Assembly: GCA_016201085.1 (NCBI GenBank)
Contig: JACQDO010000046.1
Coordinates: forward strand, 1-10,655
DNA length: 10,655 nucleotides
DNA from: Hyphomicrobiales bacterium
GTDB lineage: Bacteria > Pseudomonadota > Alphaproteobacteria > Rhizobiales > Xanthobacteraceae
Reading direction: 5' to 3'
The notes below the pieces were generated by a model. That model worked only from the letters and a program-made list of their open reading frames with translations. It was not told the origin of the DNA and did no database searches. Made by a program: the position numbers and the translations under genes. This document shows, piece after piece, positions 1-5,270 of the stretch. The first letter of the stretch is position 1; every line of letters begins with the position of its first letter.

Positions 1-657
1 ATGCATGCCCATGCGGCCGGCCAGCGGCGCATAGATCTCGAGCGTCTCCTCGGCGGCGCGGCGGCGCGCCTCGACCGGCATGTAACCGAGCGTGCGCATA
101 TTATGCAGGCGGTCGGCGAGTTTGATCAGCAGCACGCGCACATCGGCGGCGATCGCCAGCAGCAGCTTGCGCAGGTTCTCTGCCTGCTTGGCCTCCTTGG
201 TGACCAAGTCGAGCTTTTTGAGTTTGGTTAACCCCTCGACCAGCCGGCCGATGTCGGGCCCGAACAGGCTGTCGATTTCGGCACGCGTGGCTTCGGTATC
301 CTCGATGGTGTCATGCAACAGCGCGGCGGCGATGGTGGCGTCGTCGAGCTTGAGGTCGGTGAGAATGGCCGCCACCTCGATCGGGTGGGAGAAATAGGGA
401 TCGCCGGAGGCGCGCCGCTGCTCGCCATGCGCCTTCATGGCGTAGACATAGGCGCGATTGAGCAAGGCCTCGTTGGTTTTGGGATTGTAGCGGCGCACCC
501 GCTCGATCAGGTCATATTGCCGCATTATTTGCTGCGGCTTCTTGCTGAGGACGTGTTTTTCAGCCGCCTGCGACGCGGGGGCAGCCGGTGGCACGAGCGG
601 TGCCCGGATCGGGGACTGCTTTTGCATGCGCGGCAGATCGGAGCGCGTGCGGGTCAT
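1..657 (-). CDS. rsh: RelA/SpoT homologue (bifunctional (p)ppGpp synthetase/hydrolase), N-terminal part only
   Basis: This makes and degrades the alarmone (p)ppGpp in the cytosol. Only the N-terminal HD hydrolase domain lies in the window; the frame stays open to base 1, so the synthetase, TGS and ACT domains lie outside. Numbering from an ATG at 657, the metal and catalytic signature is intact: SHP (H91), LLHDTIED (H115, D116, E119, D120), KLADRLHNMRTL (D182, N186), so hydrolysis should work. The start is uncertain. Family proteins usually begin near MRQY, which is the ATG at 523-525 but has no good Shine-Dalgarno (SD). The frame continues upstream through an ATG at 625-627 to one at 655-657, directly after an in-frame TGA and with GAGG six bases upstream. 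That adds 44 Ala/Pro/Gln-rich residues. It lies downstream of rpoZ, the usual neighbour, behind a terminator. Identity is very secure, the start is not. Confidence 0.93.
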   Translation of the reverse strand, partial: MTRTRSDLPRMQKQSPIRAPLVPPAAPASQAAEKHVLSKKPQQIMRQYDLIERVRRYNPKTNEALLNRAYVYAMKAHGEQRRASGDPYFSHPIEVAAILTDLKLDDATIAAALLHDTIEDTEATRAEIDSLFGPDIGRLVEGLTKLKKLDLVTKEAKQAENLRKLLLAIAADVRVLLIKLADRLHNMRTLGYMPVEARRRAAEETLEIYAPLAGRMGMH

Positions 658-712
658 TCAGGGCCTCAAGACCGTCCAATGGCGCAAAATCGTCAAAGAC
701 GGCTAACTTCGC

Positions 713-741
713 ATTAGATATCACGTCGTTTCAGATATCAC
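713..741 (-). promoter_or_regulatory. Candidate promoter for the RelA/SpoT gene
   Basis: On the minus strand GTGATA (bases 736-741, 4/6 to the -35 consensus) is followed after 17 bases by TCTAAT (713-718, 5/6 to the -10 consensus). Transcription would start near 706, about 50 bases before the ATG at 655-657. The two boxes fall in successive copies of a 17-bp tandem repeat. The match is modest, but the gene needs its own start because a terminator separates it from rpoZ. Confidence 0.35.
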
Positions 742-749
742 GTTATTTC
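716..749. repeat. 17-bp tandem direct repeat upstream of rsh
   Basis: Two abutting 17-base units, AGATATCACGTCGTTTC (716-732) and AGATATCACGTTATTTC (733-749), agree at 15 of 17 positions. There is no third copy on either side. The unit is AT-rich compared with its surroundings and overlaps the candidate rsh promoter. It could be a pair of activator or repressor sites spaced by about 1.6 helical turns, or a simple slippage duplication. Confidence 0.8.
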
Positions 750-798
750 GTTGTGGTCGCAAGGGTTTGCTGGCCTGCAACCAAGCCGCGTTAACAAT

Positions 799-825
799 AA
801 GGCCCGGCATAAGCGGCCGGGCCTT
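799..825 (-). terminator. Rho-independent terminator of rpoZ
   Basis: A perfect 10-bp stem, AAGGCCCGGC (799-808) against GCCGGGCCTT (816-825), has a 7-base loop. Read on the minus strand it lies 35 bases past the rpoZ stop and is followed by ATTGTTAA, a moderately U-rich tail. It should end the rpoZ transcript and insulate rsh. Confidence 0.75.
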
Positions 826-859
826 GTGGTAAAATCGAGGAAAATACGGACGCCAATGC

Positions 860-1255
860 CTATTCGGCGTCCTCTTCCGGCACCTCTTCCGGCGGCGCCA
901 GGCCTTCGAGGCCTTTGAGCAGCTCTTCCTCGGTCATCCGGTCGGCCGTGACCTCACGGTCGTCGGAATCGACGCTGGCGCCGGCCTCGGCGCCGATCAG
1001 CGGCACCTCGGGCTCGGGCTCGTCGACTTCGACGTATTTCTGCAGGCTGTGGATCAGATCTTCCTTAAGATCGCCCGGCGAAACGGTGGTTTCCGCGATC
1101 TCGCGCAGCGACACGACCGGATTCTTATCGTTGTCGCGCTCAACGGTAATCTGCGAACCGGACGAGATCATGCGCGCCCGGTGGCTCGCCAGAAGGACGA
1201 GGTCGAAGCGATTCTCAACTTTATCGATACAATCTTCTACGGTGACACGGGCCAT
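860..1255 (-). CDS. rpoZ: DNA-directed RNA polymerase omega subunit
   Basis: This is the small omega subunit that chaperones beta-prime during RNA polymerase assembly and forms part of a ppGpp-binding site. The 131-residue protein begins [20 protein letters not shown] and continues with [13 protein letters not shown] and [10 protein letters not shown], the conserved omega core at residues 1-75. The tail to residue 131 is highly acidic (ending [11 protein letters not shown]), longer than in E. coli omega (about 91 residues) and typical of alphaproteobacteria. The open frame runs upstream to 1381, but homology fixes the start at 1255, where GAGGAG lies 10 bases upstream; the extra upstream residues overlap the promoter. 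It is followed by a terminator and then rsh, a classic pairing that fits the ppGpp link. Confidence 0.96.
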   Translation of the reverse strand: MARVTVEDCIDKVENRFDLVLLASHRARMISSGSQITVERDNDKNPVVSLREIAETTVSPGDLKEDLIHSLQKYVEVDEPEPEVPLIGAEAGASVDSDDREVTADRMTEEELLKGLEGLAPPEEVPEEDAE

Positions 1256-1300
1256 CGGCTCGCCACTCCTCGGATGGAACTTTGGCTTGAAATCAACCGC

Positions 1301-1337
1301 TAGGTAGCCGCTACCGGGCGAAAGTTCAAGTTTTTTT
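1301..1337 (-). promoter_or_regulatory. Predicted sigma-70-type promoter of rpoZ with upstream A-tract
   Basis: On the minus strand TTGAAC (1324-1329) is followed after exactly 17 bases by TACCTA (1301-1306), giving a start near 1294 and a leader of about 40 bases. Immediately upstream of the -35 box is a run of seven A residues (T run at 1331-1337 on the plus strand), placed where an UP element would contact the alpha C-terminal domain. Confidence 0.6.
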
Positions 1338-1563
1338 GTCTTGGATTGGCCGCAGGCCTCTGTTACCGAACAAAGCAGCAAGCAGGCCGACCCGAGTGGA
1401 TTTTATCGGCAAGGGCGTGATTGCACGGTACCGCCGCGATTAACCGAGGGTGCCGTCCGTTTAACACCGATCCAACGCTGTCGTGTCCCGCGCTTCTCGC
1501 GCGCCGGGGCGTGCGCAGGATCGGGGATTTAGGCTTATGTTGCGAGGATTATGAGAGAGAACC
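1338..1563. other. Intergenic remainder between rpoZ and the NYN gene
   Basis: With the rpoZ leader this forms a 308-base gap between divergent genes. It should carry the promoter of the plus-strand NYN gene, but I find no convincing -35/-10 pair. Just before the NYN start is a purine-rich GAGAGAGA (1553-1560), a weak SD. A small open frame crossing this stretch (1341-1532) has no recognisable protein and no SD, and I do not call it. Confidence 0.5.
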
Positions 1564-2241
1564 ATGACTGTCCCGGGTGAGAAAATCGCATTGTTCATTG
1601 ATGGTGCGAATCTTTACGCCACCGCCAAATCGCTGGGTTTCGACATCGACTACAAGAAGCTGCTGCGCGAGTTCCAGTCGCGCGGCTATCTGCTGCGCGC
1701 GTTCTATTACACCGCGGTGATCGAAGATCAGGAATATTCATCCATCCGCCCGCTGATCGATTGGCTCGACTACAACGGCTATGCCGTCGTCACCAAGGCG
1801 ACCAAGGAATTCGTCGACCAGACCGGCCGGCGCAAGATCAAGGGCAATATGGACATCGAGCTCGCGGTCGATGCCATGGAGATCGCCGGCACCATCGACC
1901 ATATGGTGCTGTTCTCCGGCGACGGCGATTTCCGCTCGCTGGTGGAAGCCGTGCAACGCAAGGGCGTGCGCGTCACTGTGATCTCGACCATCGCCACCCA
2001 GCCGCCGATGATCGCCGACGAGTTGCGCCGGCAGGCCGACATCTTCACCGACATCGTCACGCTGCAAAGCAATATCGGCCGCGATCCGAACGAACGCGCC
2101 GCGCGCGATGCCGCACGCGGTCCGCGCGAGGATGCCCGCGTCGGCGAGCCGGGACAGCACACCCCGCAATTCCTACAGCGTCCGCCGGTGCCGCAGCGCG
2201 CCGGCGCGGGCGCCGATGACGACGACGAGAATTACGAATAG
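1564..2241 (+). CDS. NYN domain (LabA/DUF88-type) PIN-like nuclease family protein
   Basis: NYN proteins have a PIN-like fold and are predicted metal-dependent RNases. Residues 1-170 show the LabA-type layout: FIDGANLY near the start (D13), GNMDIELAVDAM (D97, D103) and FSGDGDF (D120, D122), so the acidic residues for metal binding are present. A Rossmann-like core follows (KGVRVTVIS) and then ADELRRQADIFTDI. Residues 175-225 are low-complexity, rich in Arg, Pro and Ala with an acidic DDDDENYE end, probably disordered. There is no signal peptide, so it is cytosolic. The start has a purine-rich GAGAGAGA four bases upstream. The uracil-DNA glycosylase starts 14 bases after the stop, so the two are probably co-transcribed. 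The RNA or DNA target cannot be read from the sequence. Confidence 0.88.
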   Translation: MTVPGEKIALFIDGANLYATAKSLGFDIDYKKLLREFQSRGYLLRAFYYTAVIEDQEYSSIRPLIDWLDYNGYAVVTKATKEFVDQTGRRKIKGNMDIELAVDAMEIAGTIDHMVLFSGDGDFRSLVEAVQRKGVRVTVISTIATQPPMIADELRRQADIFTDIVTLQSNIGRDPNERAARDAARGPREDARVGEPGQHTPQFLQRPPVPQRAGAGADDDDENYE

Positions 2242-2255
2242 CTTTTTTGAACGCC

Positions 2256-2909
2256 ATGCCGCAAGCCAACGGCAAACCGGGACGCGACTGCCCGCTTTGC
2301 CCGCGGCTGGCGGCGTTCCGTAAAACCTGGCGCGCGAACGAGCCGACCTGGTTCAACGCGCCGGTGCCTTCGTTCGGGCCGCGCGAGGCGCGCGTGCTGA
2401 TCGTCGGGCTCGCCCCCGGCCTGCAAGGCGCCAACCGCACCGGACGGCCGTTCACCGGCGATTATGCCGGCGTGCTGCTGTACGAGACGCTCAAGCACTA
2501 CAGGTTCGCGCGCGGCCAATACGGCGCGCATCCCGACGACGGCTTAGAGCTCACCGACTGCCGCATCACCAATGCGGTGCGCTGCGTGCCGCCGGAGAAC
2601 AAGCCGACCACGGCTGAGATCGCCACCTGCCGCGATTTCCTCAAGGCCACCATCGCCGAGATGCCGAAGCTGCGCGCGCTGGTCGCGCTCGGCAAGATCG
2701 CGCACGACAGCGTGGTGACCACATTCGGCGCCAAGAAATCCGCGACGCCGTTCAAACATGGCGGCCGGCACGCGCTCGGCGAGTTTAATTTATTCAGCAG
2801 CTATCACTGCTCGCGCTACAATACTAATACCGGCGTGCTGACGCCGGAGATGTTCCGCGATGTGTTCGCTAACGTCCGCAGGTATCTCGACAGCGGTTCG
2901 CGTCCATAA
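2256..2909 (+). CDS. Uracil-DNA glycosylase, Fe-S type (family 5/UdgB-like)
   Basis: This removes uracil, and in family 5 also other deaminated bases, from DNA to start base-excision repair. In the 217-residue form the four cysteines expected to hold a 4Fe-4S cluster are C12, C15, C110 and C125. Motif A is GLAPGLQGANRTGRPFTGD (51-69), the family 5 form with Ala-Pro where other families have a catalytic Asp or Glu; NAVRCVPPENKPT follows. The second active-site loop reads SYHCSRYNTNTGVLT (182-196), with Cys185 where UdgB proteins usually have Pro. I chose the ATG at 2256; an in-frame TTG at 2247 would add three residues. Neither start has a good SD, so translation may be coupled to the NYN gene ending at 2241. 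Fe-S glycosylase identity is secure, family 5 very likely. Confidence 0.9.
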   Translation: MPQANGKPGRDCPLCPRLAAFRKTWRANEPTWFNAPVPSFGPREARVLIVGLAPGLQGANRTGRPFTGDYAGVLLYETLKHYRFARGQYGAHPDDGLELTDCRITNAVRCVPPENKPTTAEIATCRDFLKATIAEMPKLRALVALGKIAHDSVVTTFGAKKSATPFKHGGRHALGEFNLFSSYHCSRYNTNTGVLTPEMFRDVFANVRRYLDSGSRP

Positions 2910-2931
2910 ATTAGCGCAACCGAACGCGCCT

Positions 2932-3432
2932 TTACTTCACGGCGCCCTGCATGGCCTTCCAATTGAACTTCCTGGCCAGCGTCAGCGCTTCCTCGTCAGC
3001 AATCCCGTGAAAAGAAAGGCTGAAGACCGCATTATCGGCCAGCGCCACGACGATCGCGCCGGATCTGTCTTTCACGGTATAGGTGCGCATCATCACGAGT
3101 CCGTCGACGGTCGATGTGTTCATGCGTCCTTCGGGGGTTTCCACCTTGATGCCAGCCCGCATCGGCGCCAGCAGGCCTTGCGCAGCCGGGCCAACAATGA
3201 TCTGGGCATCGAGCGTGGCATCGCCGCGCGCGTATTTCCGCGTGGCGGTGTCCATTGCATGGCCTGGCATCTGCATCGACACGCCGTCGGGTTTGTCTGC
3301 CCGCCAGCCGTCGAGTTCGATCAGGAAAGGCACGAAGCGCTGGAAACCTTGCGCATAAGTCGGCGACGCCGGCAGCCAGGCGGTCGTGGCAGCAGCTACA
3401 AGCAAGACCAAGGCGTGGCGACGGTCAATCAT
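2932..3432 (-). CDS. Exported protein of unknown function
   Basis: I do not recognise this family. The 166-residue product starts with a clear Sec signal peptide: RR at 4-5, a hydrophobic stretch at 7-20 and a likely cut after TYA (27/28). The mature part of about 139 residues looks like a small soluble beta-rich periplasmic protein: it begins QGFQRFVPFLIELDGW, has alternating hydrophobic segments (DAQIIVGPAA, GAIVVALADNAVFSLSF) and ends with a short amphipathic stretch (DEEALTLARKF). It has no cysteine, no lipobox and no membrane segment after the signal. AGGGGG five bases before the ATG is a strong SD that fixes the start. It converges on the glycosylase gene with 22 bases between, and lies 89 bases downstream of the peroxiredoxin gene on the same strand. 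Reality as a gene is well supported; function is open. Confidence 0.8.
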   Translation of the reverse strand: MIDRRHALVLLVAAATTAWLPASPTYAQGFQRFVPFLIELDGWRADKPDGVSMQMPGHAMDTATRKYARGDATLDAQIIVGPAAQGLLAPMRAGIKVETPEGRMNTSTVDGLVMMRTYTVKDRSGAIVVALADNAVFSLSFHGIADEEALTLARKFNWKAMQGAVK

Positions 3433-3521
3433 TCGAGCCCCCTACAGTGAATCGCACGCCAGCGTAGCAATGCCGGCGACCACGGGAAATGCGCGCGCCA
3501 GTTTTGTCATGCGCCGCGGAC

Positions 3522-4106
3522 TTAAGCGGAGCGCGTCGCCGCAAGCCAGGCAATCACCTCGGCGGCGCTCCGGTCCGGCGGAAACACCGGATAGAACACC
3601 TTGCCGATAACGCCGTCGTCGATCACCCATGCCATGCGTTTGAGCAGCGTCATGCCGACGACCGTGAAAGTCGGCAGCTTGAGCGCCTTGGTCAGCGCCA
3701 GCTTTTCGTCCGACAGGATGGCGAACGACAGATGCAGCCGGCTCGCCGCCTCCTGCTGATAGGCGGTGTCCTGCGTCGACAGACCGTATAGCTGCGCCAC
3801 GCCCAGCCGCTTGAGTTCGCCGAAATGGTCGCGGAACGAACAGGACTGCGGCGTGCAGCCGCGCGCGCCCGGAATCTCGTTCCAGCCCGGCGGCAGATCG
3901 ACGCCCGGTACGCCGGTGCGCGGATAGATGTAGACCACGCTGCGGCCTTTGAGCTTCGACAGGTTGACCTGCGCCCCGTCGGTCGCGGCCAGCGCTAGGT
4001 CGGGCAGCCGCATACCGGTCAAATGACGCGCGCCACCGTCGTCCTGCGGCGCCGGAATATTTGGCGGCAGGATGTTCGGATTATGCGTGCCGGGCGCTTC
4101 GGTCAT
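3522..4106 (-). CDS. Peroxiredoxin (AhpC-TSA/BCP-like thiol peroxidase)
   Basis: A thioredoxin-fold peroxidase predicted to reduce hydrogen peroxide or organic hydroperoxides. The 194-residue protein has no signal peptide and should be cytosolic. The fold starts near residue 31 (GMRLPDLALAATDG, then LKGRSVVYIYPRTG at 52-65). The active site is GCTPQSCSFRDHF: C84 fits the peroxidatic cysteine and C89 the resolving one, in the CxxxxC spacing of BCP-type enzymes. Unlike BCP, about 19 residues (PGVDLPPGWNEIPGARG, 67-83) sit between the YPRTG strand end and C84, and Ala81 is where PxxxTxxC has Thr. This matches a subgroup I recall from other proteobacteria. AGGGAG lies seven bases before the ATG. 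It could share a transcript with the exported protein downstream. The nearby SodC fits an oxidative-stress role. Confidence 0.88.
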   Translation of the reverse strand: MTEAPGTHNPNILPPNIPAPQDDGGARHLTGMRLPDLALAATDGAQVNLSKLKGRSVVYIYPRTGVPGVDLPPGWNEIPGARGCTPQSCSFRDHFGELKRLGVAQLYGLSTQDTAYQQEAASRLHLSFAILSDEKLALTKALKLPTFTVVGMTLLKRMAWVIDDGVIGKVFYPVFPPDRSAAEVIAWLAATRSA

Positions 4107-4126
4107 CGGTTGGCTCCCTAATCGTT

Positions 4127-4232
4127 GTCATTCCGGGACACGCCGAAGGCGCGGACCCGGAATCCAGCAATGATTTTGCGTTTCGCCTCTGGATTCCGGG
4201 TTCGCTCGCTCACGCGAGCGCCCCGGAATGAC
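4127..4232. repeat. 106-bp nested palindromic intergenic repeat (cloverleaf-like)
   Basis: An outer perfect 11-bp stem, GTCATTCCGGG (4127-4137) with CCCGGAATGAC (4222-4232), encloses three hairpins: CGCC/GGCG (4141-4151), a 13-bp stem ACCCGGAATCCAG (4155-4167) with its complement (4189-4201), and CGCTCGC/GCGAGCG (4203-4220). The motif ATTCCGG recurs in the outer and inner arms. It fills the gap between the peroxiredoxin start and the VOC stop, ending two bases before the VOC stop codon. I recall elements of this look repeated in Bradyrhizobium-group genomes; the copy number here is unknown. It may act as a transcript-end or mRNA-stability structure. Confidence 0.8.
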
Positions 4233-4234
4233 GG

Positions 4235-4615
4235 TTAAGCGTAGCTCATGAACTCCATCAGCGAGCCGTCCGGATCGCGGAAATAGACCGAGGTGCCCGG
4301 CCCCCTGGCGCCGAAGCGCTGCAACGGACCGCGCTCGACCGCGATGCCGTGCGCCTTGAGGTGCGCGATGGCGTCTTGAATCGGCCCGCCCCATTCGAAG
4401 CAGAGATCGGAATTGCCCGGCTGCACCGGCAGCCGCGCCACTTCCGCAGGTGCAACGCCGGGGCCGTGCACGTTGAGCTGCTTGTCGCCGAAGCGGTAGG
4501 CAAAGCCCACCGGCCGCGCCACCAGTTCGGCGCCCATGACCTGCGTATAGAAGGCATTCGAGCGCTCCCAGTCGGAGACGTGGATGACGCAATGGTCGAG
4601 TGTGGTTGGCGGCAT
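4235..4615 (-). CDS. VOC (glyoxalase/bleomycin resistance/dioxygenase) superfamily protein
   Basis: VOC proteins pair two beta-alpha-beta-beta-beta modules around a metal; reactions range from glyoxalase to dioxygenase and fosfomycin-thiol transfer. This 126-residue single-domain protein has module 1 at 5-58 (LDHCVIHVSDWERSNAFYTQ) and module 2 at 68-125 (SDLCFEW, then TSVYFRDPDGSLMEF). Candidate ligands are H8, H50 and E121; the site that is His74 in GloA appears as D70. The closing RDPDGSLMEF is typical of the superfamily. It resembles proteins often labelled 'VOC family virulence protein', a label that carries no biochemistry. The ATG at 4615 has only a weak SD (GGAACGG). It is divergent from sodC, and the large palindrome directly follows its stop. 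The substrate is unknown. Confidence 0.85.
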   Translation of the reverse strand: MPPTTLDHCVIHVSDWERSNAFYTQVMGAELVARPVGFAYRFGDKQLNVHGPGVAPAEVARLPVQPGNSDLCFEWGGPIQDAIAHLKAHGIAVERGPLQRFGARGPGTSVYFRDPDGSLMEFMSYA

Positions 4616-4668
4616 GGCGGACCGTTCCAGCTGCTACGACATGACAGCATCGTGATCGGGACCCGCCG

Positions 4669-4682
4669 GTCAAGAGCTTGAC
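4669..4682. promoter_or_regulatory. Dyad symmetry between the VOC gene and sodC
   Basis: GTCAAG (4669-4674) and CTTGAC (4677-4682) form a perfect 6-bp inverted repeat around AG, 54 bases from the VOC start and 54 bases before the sodC start. It could be a dimeric regulator site serving divergent genes. TTGACG at 4678-4683 also resembles a -35 box for sodC, but no -10 box follows at 17 bases. A short dyad like this can arise by chance. Confidence 0.3.
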
Positions 4683-4701
4683 GGCTCAACAACCCCCGCG
4701 C

Positions 4702-4736
4702 GACCCTCCCTCAAAACATGAGTCAGGGAGGACGTC
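4702..4736 (+). promoter_or_regulatory. Hairpin sequestering the sodC ribosome binding site
   Basis: The strong SD GGGAGG (4726-4731) lies five bases before the sodC ATG. It is wholly inside a perfect 7-bp stem, CCTCCCT (4705-4711) with AGGGAGG (4725-4731), with a 13-base loop. The stem extends after a two-base bulge (AC, 4732-4733) by GAC (4702-4704) with GTC (4734-4736), ending at the base before the ATG. If transcription starts upstream of 4702, the leader would hide the SD, as in translational switches or RNA thermometers. The pairing is seen; the function is inferred. Confidence 0.5.
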
Positions 4737-5258
4737 ATGACGATCCTGGGACGCATCGGACTGGGCGCCTGCGCAGCGTTGCTGCTGGTGGCGCCGGCGC
4801 TGCCTGCCGCGGCACAAACGGCCGCCGCAGCCTTAAAGGATTCCGGCGGCAAGGAGGTCGGCTCGGTCAATCTGACCCAGACGCGGCACGGTGTGCTGAT
4901 CAATCTGTCGGTGAAAGGACTGCCTCCGGGCGAGCACGCCTTCCATGTTCACGCGGTCGGCAAGTGCGAGCCGCCGTTCACGACCGCCGGCGGCCATTTC
5001 AATCCGGGCAACAAGAAGCACGGGATGTTGGCGGCGGAAGGTCATCACGCCGGCGATATGCCAAATCTGCATATCCCGCAGAGCGGCGACCTGACCGTCG
5101 AAGTGGTCAACGCCGAGATTACGCTGGAGAAAGGCAAGCCGAATTCTGTGTTCGGCCCCAACGGCACCGCGATCGTGATCCACGCCAGCAGCGACGACTA
5201 CAAAACCGACCCGACGGGCGAAGCCGGCGGCCGCATCGCCTGCGGCGTCATTCAGTAA
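4737..5258 (+). CDS. sodC: Superoxide dismutase [Cu-Zn], periplasmic
   Basis: This converts superoxide to hydrogen peroxide and oxygen outside the cytoplasmic membrane. The 173-residue precursor has a signal peptide (hydrophobic 8-24, likely cut after AAA at 26/27). All ligands are present: copper by H70 and H72 (FHVHAVGKCEPP), bridging H87 (GGHFNP) and H149; zinc by H87, H95, H104 and D107 (GHHAGDMPNLH). The disulfide would join C77 and C169 (GGRIACGVIQ), and R166 is the usual active-site Arg. Length is normal for bacterial SodC. The SD is GGGAGG at 4726-4731, five bases upstream of the ATG and buried in a predicted hairpin. It converges with smpB, leaving only 12 bases between the stops and no visible terminator. 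A peroxiredoxin encoded about 630 bp away could remove peroxide, though in another compartment. Confidence 0.96.
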   Translation: MTILGRIGLGACAALLLVAPALPAAAQTAAAALKDSGGKEVGSVNLTQTRHGVLINLSVKGLPPGEHAFHVHAVGKCEPPFTTAGGHFNPGNKKHGMLAAEGHHAGDMPNLHIPQSGDLTVEVVNAEITLEKGKPNSVFGPNGTAIVIHASSDDYKTDPTGEAGGRIACGVIQ

Positions 5259-5270
5259 GGCGAAGCGCGG

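Noticed and set aside
313..717. Plus-strand frame opposite the RelA/SpoT gene
   Set aside because: It is the shadow of a real minus-strand gene whose frame is open to the window edge and carries the HD-domain motifs.
1341..1532. 63-codon frame between rpoZ and the NYN gene
   Set aside because: No SD, no recognisable protein, and it lies in the divergent promoter region.
4128..4673. 181-codon minus-strand frame overlapping the VOC gene
   Set aside because: It is a shifted frame of the VOC gene whose end runs into the palindromic repeat; the Arg-rich product is typical of such repeats and has no domain.
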